NCBI GenBank assembly: GCA_031769625.1
Contig: JAUIMM010000582.1
Location: forward strand, 124,001 to 188,000
Reading direction: 5' to 3'
From: Taudactylus pleione
Taxonomy: Eukaryota; Chordata; Amphibia; Anura; Myobatrachidae
Length of the DNA: 64,000 bases
The notes under the pieces were generated by a model. The model was not told the DNA's origin, did no database searches, and was given only the letters and a program-made list of their open reading frames with translations. Below are positions 12,001 to 23,337 of the stretch, piece by piece. The translations under genes were made by a program, and so were the position numbers. Position 1 is the stretch's first letter. Each line of letters starts with the position of its first letter.

Positions 12001-13986
12001 GAGATACTGAGGATAGAAGGAATGTGTATATAGCTCAGGTACCTGTGTCAGATGGGTAATGATGTAATTAGTGTGATGTAGTGTTAGGTGGGTATAGGAT
12101 GGAGATACTGAGGATAGAAGGAATGTGTATATAGCTCAGGTACCTGTGACAGATGTGTAATGATGTAATTAGTGTGATGCAGTGTTAGGTGGGTATAGGA
12201 TGGAGATACTGAGAATAGAAGGAATGTGTATATAGCTCAGGCACCTGTGTCAGATGGGTAATGATGTAATTAGTGTGATGCAGTGTTAGGTGGGTATAGG
12301 ATGGAGATACTGAGGATAGAAGGAATGTGTATATAGCTCAGGTACCTGTGTCAGATGGGTAATGATGTAATTAGTGTGATGTAGTGTTAGGTGGGTATAA
12401 GATGGAGATACTGAGGATAGAAGGAATGTGTATATAGCTCAGGCACCTGTGTCACATTGGTAATGGTGTAATTAGTGTGATGCAGTGTTAGGTGGGTATA
12501 GGATGGAGATACTGAGGATAGAAGGAATGTGTATATAGCTCAGGCACAGATGGGTAATGATATAATTAGTGTGATGTAGTGTTAGGTGGGTATAGGATGG
12601 AGATACTGAGGATAGAAGGAATGTGTATATAGCTCAGGCACCAGTGACAGATGGGTAATGGTGTAATTAGTGTGATGCAGTGTTAGGTGGGTATAGGATG
12701 GAGATACTGAGGATAGAAGGAATGTGTATATAGCTCAGGCACCTGTGACAGATGGGTAATGGTGTAATTAGTGTGATGCAGTGTTAGGTGGGTATAGGAT
12801 GGAGATACTGAGGATAGAAGGAATGTGTATATAGCTCAGGTACCTGTGACAGATGGGTAATGATGTAATTAGTGTGATGTAGTGTTAGGTGGGTATAGGA
12901 TGGAGATACTGAGGATAGAAGGAATGTGTATATAGCTCAGGAGCCTGTGTCAGATGGGTAATGATGTAATTAGTGTGATGTAGTGTTAGGTGGGTATAGG
13001 ATGGAGATACTGAGGATAGAAGGAATGTGTATATAGCTCAGGTACCTGTGACAGATGGGTAATGATGTAATTAGTGTGATGTAGTGTTAGGTGGGTATAG
13101 GATGGAGATACTGAGGATAGAGGGAATGTGTATATAGCTCAGGTACCTGTGTCAGATGGGTAATGATGTAATTAGTGTGATGTAGTGTTAGGTGGGTATA
13201 GGATGGAGATACTGAGGATAGAAGGAATGTGTATATAGCTCAGGTACCTGTGTCAGATGGGTAATGATGTAATTAGTGTGATGTAGTGTTAGGTGGGTAT
13301 AGAATGGAGATACTGAGGATAGAAGGAATGTGTATATAGCTCAGGTACCTGTGACAGATGGGTAATGATGTAATTAGTGTGATGTAGTGTTAGGTGGGCA
13401 TAGGATGGAGATACTGAGGATAGAAGGAATGTGTATATAGCTCAGGTACCTGTGTCAGATGGGTAATGATGTAATTACTGTGATGTAGTGTTAGGTGGGT
13501 ATAGGATGGAGATACTGAGGATAGAAGGAATGTGTATATAGCTCAGGTACCTGTGTCAGATGGGTAATGATGTAATTAGTGTGATGTAGTGTTAGGTGGG
13601 TATAGGATGGAGATACTGAGGATAGAAGGAATGTGTATATAGCTCAGGCACCTGTGACAGATGGGTAATGATGTAATTAGTGTGATGTAGTGTTAGGTGG
13701 GTATAGGATGGAGATACTGAGGATAGAAGGAATGTGTATATAGCTCAGGTACCTGTGTCAGATGGGTAATGATGTAATTAGTGTGATGTAGTGTTAGGTA
13801 GGTATAGGATGGAGATACTGAGGATAGAAGGAATGTGTATATAGCTCAGGTACCTGTGTCACATGGGTAATGGTGTAATTAGTGTGATGCAGTGTTAGGT
13901 GGGTATAGGATGGGGATACTGAGGATAGAAGGAATGTGTATATAGCTCAGGTACCTGTGTCAGATGGGTAATGATGTAATTAGTGT
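9061..13986. repeat. Higher-order block present nearly three times (2,020 and 2,215 bp offsets)
   Basis: The marker ggtatagaat is at 9061, 11,081 and 13,296, giving offsets of 2,020 bp (20 units) and 2,215 bp (22 units, one of 94 bp). Other markers follow: gggcatagg near 9161, 11,181 and 13,396, and ggtaggtata near 9471, 11,481 and 13,798. The pairs ctcaggagcc (10,721 and 12,936) and gatagaggga (10,901 and 13,116) are 2,215 bp apart. The third copy is cut off at the array end. Confidence 0.85.
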
Positions 13987-15249
13987 AAGATATGGTTGTC
14001 ACACATAGTACATAACACCCCCAATGGCCAGTAATTATCCATTTGAAATCAGATCATTGGACCAGAGTTGTATGTTATGCCAATGTATAATATTATCAGT
14101 AAACCACACATGCGTCTAAGTCGCACAGCATGGGTCAAGGTACAGTACCATAGTCGCTCACTGCGCCAATTTAGGTGAAGTAGTCAGGAAGTGTTTGGGA
14201 GAGGTATCGGGGAGTGGCAGCACAGAACGCCGTTTTGGGGACCTGTCACATCCTGCGATTTCCCGCACACAGAAATATGGCTCCAGTGTCTCCCTTCCCA
14301 CGGCCATTCTGCGGGAGCATAACCTTACTCAGGACTGTGACAATCAATTGATCGGCCAATAAATCTGCCTGTGTGTACCCAGCATATGACTCCCGTTTAC
14401 AGCATGAAATAGCTGCAACTTGCGACTTATATAATTATATATAATCTAATATAAAATATATTCACAAATCAGATATCTCCGCTAAATCGCTACCTTTGCG
14501 TGAGGCCGGCCCCCAGGTTGGGATGATATTGAGGAAGCAGGATGGGCAATGTTGATGACAACTCGCCTGCCTCTGGAACAGTAGGTCTATGGGACGATTT
14601 ATACTTAATAACTATCTGTCTTCACATCGACTCTGGGCCTGCCCGAAATGACTTCATGGCCAGCTCCGAGAAAATATAGGCCCCCTGGGTACTGTAGATA
14701 AACTCCAATGCCGCCTTGCCTACTAACCCTAGCTAAGAATTTAACTCTTAAGCTGTTGATCAAATGTGTATTTACTACATCTACCTCACCTTTTCACCAC
14801 CTCTTCCCCATTCCGCTGCATAACAAGTCTTACTTGGCGCCTCGTCCAGCTATGTATAGAAGTGTTGCAATAAAGCTACGTAATACAAAAAACAAATACA
14901 AACTCAAAATAACCAATCAGGTCCGACGGCATGTCATCACCTTAACACCCCATGAAAAAAAATCCTCTTACCAGGATCATGATCTGGCAACCAATCCCTT
15001 ACCGAATTCAACACATTCTTGGCGACCGCCTTTTACTTCAATGAGAAACACATCCCAGCGCGTTGCTTGTCCGGCCGTGGCCATCAATCAACGCACTGAC
15101 AAATCTATTCAACTGCTTCTCTGACAAGTGATTCATAAACAAATCCCAAATTTATGGAGGAATCCCAGTGTCCAGCCCCTGTGACCTTGGACAAGTCACC
15201 CTGGATGTTTGCAGGCACAGCAGAGAAAATTACATTGCAAGCTTGATCG
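13987..15249. other. Unassigned DNA with transposon debris
   Basis: No gene is recognised. About 14,155-14,330 (tgggagaggtatcggg, gaacgccgttttggggacc, cacacagaaatatggctcc) resembles the inner part of the Harbinger-like element at 49,211-49,661, so it is probably a decayed copy. A 138-codon frame at 14,708-15,124 has no recognisable domain and composition like the surrounding DNA, so I do not call it a gene. Confidence 0.4.
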
Positions 15250-15760
15250 AGGGCCATGGCTGAAAAAATTCTCTCTCAGTTACAAAGATTAGCTTTAATC
15301 GTAGAAAATAGAGCAATCACCAAACAACAGCCCTTACACAATACATCCTGCGCTAAATTTATACTGGCCGGCGATCTCCGCAGGACCCATCTCTCTTGCA
15401 GCCTGAAAGTCGAAGTTCTAAGATCGAGAGAGGCCGGTGGATTGAGCCCCTCATCCCAAAGTCATATAATTTCGTCAACAGATGCCCCGAATATCTGCAC
15501 ACAACGCTCAGCGACAATCCTGCCGGAGTCATTGTCTCCAGAGAACAGTAATATAGGGATATAAATGCCCTGGTCTTAAAACTGCCACAATGGTGAAAGA
15601 TGGCGCCCCTTGACGTCTCCATTGTAAAAGTACACTTCTGAGGGGGTCCTTCCAAGGTCATGTCTGAGGTCTTCGGCACTGACAATAGAGCTCTGATCCA
15701 CGCCGATCCCCTCCACAAGGGCTTTATAGTGTCATAAAGAGCAGTGTGGAAAAGCTGAGA
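15250..15760 (-). pseudogene. Decayed protein-like segment, origin unknown
   Basis: On the minus strand, one frame reads through GIGVDQSSIVSAEDLRHDLG and SEVYFYNGDVKGRHLSPLW. After a stop near 15,575 it continues through DNDSGRIVAERCVQIFGAS. A second stop and an apparent frameshift near 15,735 also break it. The amino acid mix looks more like real protein than neighbouring frames do, but I recognise no family. It may be a remnant of a retroelement or of a processed gene, or chance. Confidence 0.2.
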
Positions 15761-17031
15761 TGATCTCCGGATGGTGAAAGGTCAGGATGGCAAGTAGCGC
15801 GAAGCTTTGTGCCGGCCTGTCGTCGTGTGAATTCATGGTCATTACGAATGGACTCAGGCAGAAGGAGAGACTGGAAAATGGGGCCTGGACTCTACAGATG
15901 TTGCTTTTTCTCCCAAAACTTTTTCAATTTTCATCGGCACTTTATAGTATTCTCCAATAGTACATATATAACATAATTTAGGTTTTATTACCCCGTGCTT
16001 ACAACTGCTGCGGCTTTTCTCGCAACAAAAAATATGAAGAGCGCACACACCAGAGTCAAGTTATTCAGAAGCCAATACATTTATCCAACATGAGTCCATG
16101 TGTAGACATGGTTAGCGGCTGAGACAGCAGGCTCCTATAGTCGGGTGCATTTATTAATGTTGCACATAGGTGCAAAGGTTGCACCGAACCACAGCAACCT
16201 ATCGACAGTTTGCTTTTATCTACCTAGAGCAAAGAAGACAATGAAAGCTAGCTTCTGATTGGTTGGAATTGCAGAACGCACATTTTGCTACGTTAGGTGG
16301 TCCCCAGAGAGACGACAGGGTTACTGGATATGGTACAAGGGGACAATGCATATAAATGGGGTTTTATGACCCAGCATAAGTATCACTAGGTCGATTATAA
16401 GGTTATTTTGAGCTTGGAAATCAGTGATGTCGTCACTTTGTCTCCCTCGTTATTACTTTCTAACACCTGCTCGCGTGGCTCCATGCCACAGTGTACTCTC
16501 CCCCGGCTGTTGAGCGAGACAATGACTTTGTAACACTGGGTGGTCGTTCCAAGGAAGAAACTAGTTATCCTCCGCTGTGGAAGAGGAAACAATTCAGGAG
16601 TGCGGCGTGCAGTACGTATTCTACGGGCGTCGGAAGCGATAGAGGCTAGTGACAGCTCTTCGCCACAGACTGAGCAGTGATCCGGCGCTGACCAGGTTAA
16701 ATGGCAAAGTCCCGCATTATATACATTATTGTATAATGACTATGTAATCATATTAGGTAAGGGAGTTAATGATGGCCAATTATAGGGGTGCAGGAGGAAA
16801 CTAACAATTTTCGGTCATCTTGGGCCATTTACAAAGTCACAAATTAATTTATAGATTAAGTAGAGGATACACAGCGACAGCTCCCAGCTGAACAACACAC
16901 AGAAATTAAAGGCGCTCTAACCTCAAAAGGTTTTCTTTTAGTTCTTCTAAAGAATTGTGTCTTGCACAGGGGAACGCCTATGGTGAACACAGTTCTATGT
17001 TTTTTTAAATCTGCGCCCGCCACCAACAAAC
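15761..17031. other. Unassigned DNA with one repeat fragment
   Basis: About 16,137-16,300 (gtgcatttattaatgttgca through cttctgattggttgg) looks like a truncated foldback MITE carrying a gattggttg core. The rest shows no recognisable gene, repeat array or RNA. Confidence 0.35.
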
Positions 17032-17103
17032 TTGTATCCCTATTTACTAAGCCTTGGAGAGAGATGAAGTACCAACCAATCAGCTCCTAACTCACTTTAC
17101 AGG
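17032..17103. mobile_element. Half of a foldback MITE (relative of 50,702-50,876)
   Basis: This stretch (tttactaagccttggagaga, accaaccaatcagctccta, cactttacaggct) matches the left half of the complete element at 50,702-50,876. It stops at cactttacaggct, directly where the next transposon fragment begins. Confidence 0.6.
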
Positions 17104-17658
17104 CTCCCTAGATGCGTATGCAAATCAGGCTAACCAACAGCAAGGCAGGCGATCGCACGGCAAGGCATAAACACGCCCACTATGTCTTAGCGTGCGATCT
17201 CTCCGTGTATGCAGAAGCCCACCAGCCTGTCTTAAGACGCCCACTTATGCACGTCATTCTCCAGGATGTGTATGCAATCATCGGTACCATCAGCGAACGC
17301 AGCGCTTGTGGTTGACCATACCCTACTGCAAGCACTTCAGAGTAAAATCCAGCCAGGTGACGTGTACTAGGACGCTGCGTCTTAATTATGCACGTCTCTG
17401 AAACGGCGTTGAGACGCTCAGGCACGCATATGTTTGCACCTCCACTCCCCCGTTTTCAAAGCCCAGCCCCTGTCACCACCCACAAACGGCTTCTCCTGTC
17501 ACTCACTTAGCTGGGCAGTCTATGCGCAGCGAGCGAACGCTTCCCGATCGCTCTGACTGGTTTGCACACGCACACTGTGATGCGTAAGCATGCGCAAAAT
17601 GCAAACATCGGCAGTCCGCGTGCGAACGCTTCCTAGTGAGCGGGTCTGAAACAGGCCC
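17104..17658. mobile_element. Harbinger-like element, left end missing
   Basis: The right end gtctgaaacaggccc matches the family terminus gtctgaatcaggccc. Internal landmarks are shared with 39,930-40,497: gtatgcaaat, cactatgtcttag, a central ttaattatgca followed by an aaacggcgttgagacgctca segment, tcaccacccacaaacgg and catgcgcaaa. The expected left terminus is absent, so the copy is truncated or was replaced at the junction with the MITE half. Confidence 0.65.
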
Positions 17659-18089
17659 ATAGACCCCCTAGGTCATGCCTAATTGTCATCACCGCCCCTG
17701 TGTGCCACTGTACCAAACTGTAATAGCACATCCAATTCAGATTAACAGGTGGACTTTGGGAGACGAGGGGGGAATTAAAAGTACAGGCATGAGAGATTGA
17801 GAGATGTATAAAACCTTCCCCAGAAATTGCCCATAGCAACCAAGATGGTAATTAGCAGCAGGATACTACAGACCGCTGAGCGGACACCAATGCTCCAGTA
17901 AAATGGTGAACACGCTCGAAAACTATGGCGCACTTCAGATGCCTTGTTTTCCATGCCGCTTTCCTGCACTGCACTTTCACAAATACGACGTAGTTCGTGC
18001 TCGTGCTGAAGCGGAAAAAAATGTGGGTCCCAGGGACCCCTCACTTTAAAAAGTTGTGGTCCTTCTCCAATGTTTTTGGGTCCCATCAC
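17659..18089. other. Unassigned DNA
   Basis: No gene or repeat structure is recognised between the transposon end and the purine-rich repeat. Confidence 0.35.
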
Positions 18090-18575
18090 ATATTATGGGG
18101 GGTGAGGGCAGGCAGAAGTTGGGACAGTGTGGGGGCTGGTAGCAGTTGGGGTAGAGGGGGTTAAGGGCAAGCAGTAGCTGGGGTAGAGCTGGAGGTAAAG
18201 GTAGGGAAAAGTTGGGGAAGAGCTGGGGGTAGAGGGGAGTAAGGACAGGCAGAGCTGGGGGTAGGGATGGGTAAGTGCAGACAGTAGCTGTGAGTGCTGG
18301 GGGCAAGGAGGAGGCTAGGAGCAGGCAGTGCTGGGGGTAGGAAGGGGGCAATGGAAGATAGTAGCTGGGGCAAGGAAGGGGTTAGGGGAGGCAATACTAA
18401 GGGTAGGGAAGGGGTAAGGGTAGATATCAGCTGGGGCAGTAGTGGGGGCAACGAGGAGCATAGGGACAGGCAGTGCTTAGGGTAGGGAGGGGGCAAGAGC
18501 AGATAGCTGGGGCAGTATTGGGGGCAAGGAAGAGGTTAGGGGCAGGCAGTGCAGAGGGTAAGGTGGGGGGGTGCA
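18090..18575 (+). repeat. Purine-rich degenerate minisatellite
   Basis: The plus strand is dominated by G and A, with loosely repeating blocks such as gcaggcagtgctgggggtag and agtagctggggcaagg. Block spacing is irregular (roughly 60-80 bp between cognate blocks). The complementary strand gives Pro/Leu-rich open frames without biological meaning. The many GGGG runs could form G-quadruplexes. Confidence 0.75.
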
Positions 18576-18637
18576 CCCAGTTAACAATCAGGGGAAATAC
18601 ACACAGCTACACAGTAGGGGCTAGTGACGGAATACAC
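18576..18637. other. Transition between two arrays
   Basis: A short stretch beginning gggggggtgcacccagtt leads into the next array. Two partial cacacagtcacacagg-like motifs foreshadow the following unit. Confidence 0.4.
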
Positions 18638-20141
18638 ACAGTCACACAGGCAGGGGAAGGGGCCACACAGCCGGCCAGTGACAGGGGCCACACAGCCGGC
18701 CAGTAACACCAAGGATGGGCCCGACAGCTGGCAAGCGACACCAGGGATAGGGCCACATAGATGGCCAATAACACAAGTGACGGGCCACACAGCCGGCAAC
18801 ACCAGGGACAGCCAGAGAGCACACAGTCAGCCAATAACACCAGGGACAGCCAGAGAGCACACAGCCGGCCAATAACACCAGGGACAGCCAGAGAGCACAC
18901 AGCCGGCCAATAACACCAGGGACAGCCAGAGAGCACACAGCCGGCCAATAACACCAGGGACAGGGGCCACACAGCCAGCCAATAACACCAGGGACAGGGG
19001 CCACACAGCCGGCCAATAACACCAGGGACAGCCAGAGAGCACACAGTCAGCCAATAACACCAGGGACAGGGTCCACACAGCCGGCCAATAACACCAGGGA
19101 CAGCCAGAGAGCACACAGCCGGCCAATAACACCAGGGACAGGGGCCACACAGCCGGCCAATAACACCAGGGACAGCCAGAGAGCACACAGCCGGCCAATA
19201 ACACCAGGGACAGCCAGAGAGCACACAGCCGGCCAATAACACCAGGGACAGGGTCCACACAGCCGGCCAATAACACCAGGGACAGGGTCCACACAGCCGG
19301 CCAATAACACCAGGATCAGCCAAAGAGCACACAGCCGGCCAATAACACCAGGGACAGCCAGAGAGCACACAGCCGGCGAATAACACCAGGGACAGGGGCC
19401 ACACAGCCGGCCAATAACACCAGGGACAGGGGCCACACAGCCAGCCAATAACACCAGTGACAGGGGCCACACAGCCAGCCAATAACACCAGGGACAGGGG
19501 CCACACAGCCAGCCAATAACACCAGGGACAGGGGCCACACAGCCAGCCAATAACACCAGGGACAGGGGCCATACAGTCAGCCAATAACACCAGGGACAGG
19601 GGCCCCACAGCTGGCCAGCAACAAGGCCACAGGCAGCTGGCAACACCAGGGACAGCCAGGGGCCACACAGCCGGCCAATAACACCAGGGACAGCCAGGGG
19701 CCACACAGCCGGCCAATAACACCAGGGACAGCCAGGGAGCACACAGCCGGCCAATAACACCAGGGACAGGGGCCATACAGTCAGCCAATAACACCAGGGA
19801 CAGGGGCCCCACAGCCGGCCAGCAACAAGGCCACAGACAGCTGGCAATACCAGGGACAGCCAGGGGCCACACAGCCGGCCAATAACACCAGGGACAGCCA
19901 TGGAGCACACAGCCGGCCAATAACACCAGGGACAGGGGCCATACAGTCAGCCAATAACATCAGGGACAGGGGCCCCACAGCCGGCCAGCGACAAGGCCAC
20001 AGACAGCTGGCAACACCAGGGACAGCCAGGGGCCACACAGCAGGCCAATAACACCAGGGACAGCCAGGGAGCACACAGCCGGCCAATAACACCAGGGACA
20101 GGGGCCACACAGCCGGCCAATAACACCAGGGGTAACATAGC
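18638..20141. repeat. 34/38-bp tandem array (cacacagccggccaataac)
   Basis: There are two interchangeable unit forms. The core cacacagccggccaataac plus accaggga is joined by either caggggc (34 bp in total) or cagccagagagc (38 bp). Forms alternate irregularly over 1.5 kb. The minus-strand frame of 439 codons here exists because the unit lacks stops on that strand. It is Trp/Cys/Leu/Pro-rich and frame-mixed, not a gene. The ccaat core recurs in nearly every unit. Confidence 0.95.
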
Positions 20142-20164
20142 CGGCCAGGGCACTCCGTATGCCC

Positions 20165-20330
20165 CTGAGGGTCAGACAGGAACTTCCTCATCTGCTCCAG
20201 GGCACTCTACTCTTCCAGAGTTTCCCCCAGGGAGGCTGAGGCGTCATGGCCATCGTCCAGCAGCAGCGGCACCAGCTTCCGGATGCATTTCTGCACCCCG
20301 AGGCCGACACCTCCAAGCCGGTGCTGCCGT
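20165..20330 (-). pseudogene. Broken protein-coding-like segment
   Basis: The minus strand reads LGVQKCIRKLVPLLLDDGHD, then ASASLGETLEE, an in-frame stop (near 20,215), and SALEQMRKFLSDPQGHTE before running into the tandem array. The pattern of charged and hydrophobic residues looks like a genuine helical protein, possibly an exon or processed copy broken by one stop. I do not recognise the family. It could also be chance in a GC-rich stretch. Confidence 0.3.
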
Positions 20331-20689
20331 CATTTCCCCTGCCCGGGTCTGACATCACCACAGTGCGGAGGCTGAGAAGGAGCCGCAAGTGCCAGAGGGA
20401 TTCTGGGAGCCGCTGAGTTTTAAAAACCGGGTCCCCAACTTCCTGAAACGTGTAAAAACGCATTATAGGGCGTATTTTGCGATCCCTGAGTAGTGCACTA
20501 ATAGTACAAATGTATGAGATGCAGGTTGTGCCAAATGCCAACATTTTTAAATGCAGCTTTAAAATATTCGTCAGCAGTGGCAGGAACGGGCTATAAGGAA
20601 CCAGACAGAAAAAGTTTCATTTGGGTGTCAGATGTTAACAGTTGAATACGGCATTAACCACAACAGTGTTCAAATGAGCCTTGAAAGTG
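20331..20689. other. Unassigned DNA
   Basis: The first 90 bases are GC-rich and continue the minus-strand broken segment without an obvious open frame. The remainder shows nothing recognisable. Confidence 0.35.
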
Positions 20690-20830
20690 ACCTTTTGACC
20701 CTGTAGACCTCCTTACATGTCGACCTTAGAGTGTTGACCTTTTGTCCCTGTCGACTTATTGACCGTTTAACATCTGGTATCTATCTAGACATTGTCTACC
20801 TTTTTACTTTAGATCTTTAGACCAGATCCC
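20690..20830. repeat. gtcgac-motif repeat fragment
   Basis: Short motifs of the type cttttgaccctgtagacc, acatgtcgacctta and ccctgtcgactta follow one another. A similar stretch is at 42,630-42,750. They look like pieces of one dispersed family, not further assigned. Confidence 0.4.
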
Positions 20831-20841
20831 ACACCGTAAAA

Positions 20842-21472
20842 ATTGGATACACTGTATGCAGGGGACGGGGCCAGTGGATACACTGTATGCAGGGGGTGGG
20901 GCCAGTGGATACACTGTATGCAGGGGGCGGGGCCAGTGGATACACTGTATGCAGGGGGGCGGGGCCAGTGGACACACTGTATGCAGGGGGGCGGGGCCAG
21001 TGGACACACTGTATGCAGGGGGGCGGGGCCAGTGGACACACTGTATGCAGGGGGCGGGGCCAGTGGACACACTGTATGCAGGGGGCGGGGCCAGTGGACA
21101 CACTGTATGCAGGGGGGCGGGGCCAGTGGACACACTGTATGCAGGGGGGCGGGGCCAGTGGACACACTGTATGCAGGGGGGCGGGGCCAGTGGACACACT
21201 GTATGCAGGGGGGCGGGGCCAGTGGACACACTGTATGCAGGGGGCGGGGCCAGTGGACACACTGTATGCAGGGGGGCGGGGCCAGTGGACACACTGTATG
21301 CAGGGGGCGGGGCCAGTGGATACACTGTATGCAGGGGGCGGGGCCAGTGGATACACTGTATGCAGGGGGCGGGGCCAGTGGATCCACTGTATGCAGGGGG
21401 CGGGCCAGTGGATACACTGTATGCAGGGGGCGGGGCCAGTGGATACACTGTATGCAGGGGGCGGGGCCAGAA
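20842..21472 (+). repeat. 31-32-bp tandem array with a GC box per unit
   Basis: About 20 units of ggatacactgtatgcagg followed by a G-run, then ggggcggggccagt. Unit length varies by one G. Nearly all units contain ggggcggggcc, the consensus Sp1/KLF GC box; the first two and one near 21,400 are altered. Units fall into a gatacac class at both edges and a gacacac class in the middle. All six frames are open over long stretches because the unit has no stops. No gene is implied. Confidence 0.95.
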
Positions 21473-22622
21473 ATGTCACAGTAACTCAAATGAATGCAGT
21501 TTCCGCTTTTTATCCTGTATCACATGGTTCTAAAGATGTGGGTGGAGCTTTCACTGTCCGCAATGTAGCGCGAATTAGCGCTTTATGCTTATGTCGGACA
21601 TTATTAAATAAACATGGCAGGATAGGGGTAGGAAGCAGTGTGCGGAATAAACCAACATCCGCTAAACGTCTTTTGTTACTATTGACTCATTAAACTTACG
21701 CACCGTGTCTTAGCACAAGAATCTATCATAGTTGCACACCGCCGTTTCACGGATTGGCGTGGCGGGAATAAAAAAAAACATTTGGTAACCCCAATATGTA
21801 AATAAGAGTAAAGCCCAAAAGTGCTTTACTGTGACGAGCCAGCGCAGTTTGCAAAACACACAAATAAGCAAAGATCCAAATAGCGTCCTACACACAATCG
21901 CACCGCTGTGATTGGTCCCCGGCTTTCATATCGCCCTTTGTTTATTTCTTCCACTCTTGTTTAATAGAAAATTCTTCTTCCATTTGTATCCACATAGCAA
22001 CAGCTGCGCGCACTTCTTCCGAGGAAGGGATGAATGGTCCAATTAGCGTAGACAAGTGCGGACTGATAAGAGTGTGGGTACCGCCATGCTATTTTAATTC
22101 ACAATAATAAGAATGAGTGGGTGCAAACAGGAAGTCAATGTATTTATATATTGGCTATATTTGTAACAATGTATCAATGATAGGAAGAGAACTATGCATT
22201 TTTTCGATCACCCACTCTATATTATCTATAAAAGGGTGTTCATCTACTCCCAAGCGGCATAACGGCGTGGGTCCCATACCAGGTCTCCGGAGGGGTTTGA
22301 ACAATATAATGTTGACTGAATTGCAGTCGCTAACGGTAAGCAATCTAGTTTTGTGTAGCATGGGAACAATAACATTATTTTACTGTAGTACGGTGCACAG
22401 ACGCAGGTCTATCAAAATGCCCCCCGATTGCAGCAATTCAAACAAAGGAAAAAATTAAATAACTAGAAATCTCTTATCACAACTTAACATAAGGAAACAA
22501 ATATTGGTAAGTCAGCGTCCGCCTCCCTCGCTCATTTGTGCGCTGTGGAAAGGCCACTTTTTTAAAGCATAATAAAATATATAAATAATGTTTCTCATTT
22601 ATCTAGGATGGTTTTAAAACTA
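21473..22622. other. Unassigned DNA
   Basis: No repeat array or convincing exon is seen. Frames of up to 113 codons here have no recognisable domain. Confidence 0.35.
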
Positions 22623-22647
22623 ACATTATATATGTATATACATACAT

Positions 22648-22686
<39 letters not shown>

Positions 22687-22693
22687 CACACAC

Positions 22694-22768
<75 letters not shown>
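22623..22768. repeat. (TA)n/(CA)n compound microsatellite
   Basis: Alternating ta and ca blocks form a compound tract ending in a long pure ca run. Confidence 0.95.
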
Positions 22769-22769
<1 letters not shown>

Positions 22770-22856
22770 CTGTTTTTCTGTAAATATAGGTTCAGGGACT
22801 GTGGGTGGGGCTACTCAGGGTGGAGCTATAGAAAACAATTAATTAAATATACTTGT

Positions 22857-22858
22857 AC

Positions 22859-22903
<45 letters not shown>

Positions 22904-22916
22904 GCACACACACATA
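22857..22916. repeat. (TA)n(CA)n microsatellite
   Basis: A pure ta run passes into cacacacacgcacacaca. Confidence 0.95.
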
Positions 22917-23337
22917 CATAGAAAGATAAAAGCGATTTCTGACAGTCTACTGTACGAAAACAGGAGCGAAGAAAAGAGAGCATTGAGTGAAGCTGTATAA
23001 ATGAGAACCGATTACAGAGTGGTTGCCAGCATTCATGACAGACAATGCTACAGCGAGCTCCGCAGCCAGCGCCAGGAATCGAAAAAGCCCCTTCCTCTAT
23101 GTAACACACCAGCTACATTCAGAAAATGGATCTATAAAACATTACTGCTTGGAAAACCAGCTAAACAGACTTCCCAAAAATCTGACATTCCCGAGAAAGA
23201 ATAAAAGTTTTGCATAATATCGAACATGGCGCGTTGGCGGCAAAAAATGAGATACCATATATTACATCAGGCGCTAATAGCTCCTAAATAGCCTTCTCCA
23301 GGTATTGTTTTCCTGCCATTACCAGAGGACGTCTTAA
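22917..23337. other. Unassigned DNA
   Basis: Nothing recognisable between the microsatellite and the TTAA-type element. Confidence 0.35.

Larger units (their letters stand above)
3496..13986. repeat. 101-bp tandem array, about 104 units
   Basis: The unit starts attagtgtgatg and contains gttaggtgggtataggatgg, gatactgaggatagaagg and tgtatatagctcagg. The spacing of attagtgtgatg is exactly 101 bp (3496, 3597, 3698 and onward). A few units are 94 bp, lacking 7 bp after ctcaggcac (near 3975, 5483 and 12,543). Units differ by a small set of recurring substitutions (gatgtag/gatgcag, ggtacc/ggcacc, gtgtc/gtgac, ggaga/gggga). The sequence is full of in-frame stops and has no long frame. The last unit breaks off at tagtgta near 13,986. 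Confidence 0.98.

Noticed and set aside
3496..13986. CRISPR array
   Set aside because: The whole 101-bp unit repeats with no unique spacers, and the context is a vertebrate genome.
3496..13986. Centromeric satellite
   Set aside because: The array is only 10.5 kb, is bordered by ordinary DNA, and several other unrelated arrays lie nearby. A local minisatellite fits better.
14708..15124. 138-codon frame
   Set aside because: No domain, composition like flanking DNA, no splice or promoter context.
18607..19926. 439-codon minus-strand open frame (Trp/Cys/Leu/Pro repeats)
   Set aside because: It is a by-product of stop-free 34/38-bp units. Several frames are open together, the two unit lengths shift frame, and no gene signals flank it.
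20804..21693. Open frames of 213-268 codons on both strands of the GC-box array
   Set aside because: All six frames are open because the unit lacks stops; one-base G-run changes shift frame repeatedly.
22608..23000. 130-codon Tyr/Thr/His-rich frame
   Set aside because: Produced by the (TA)n/(CA)n microsatellites.
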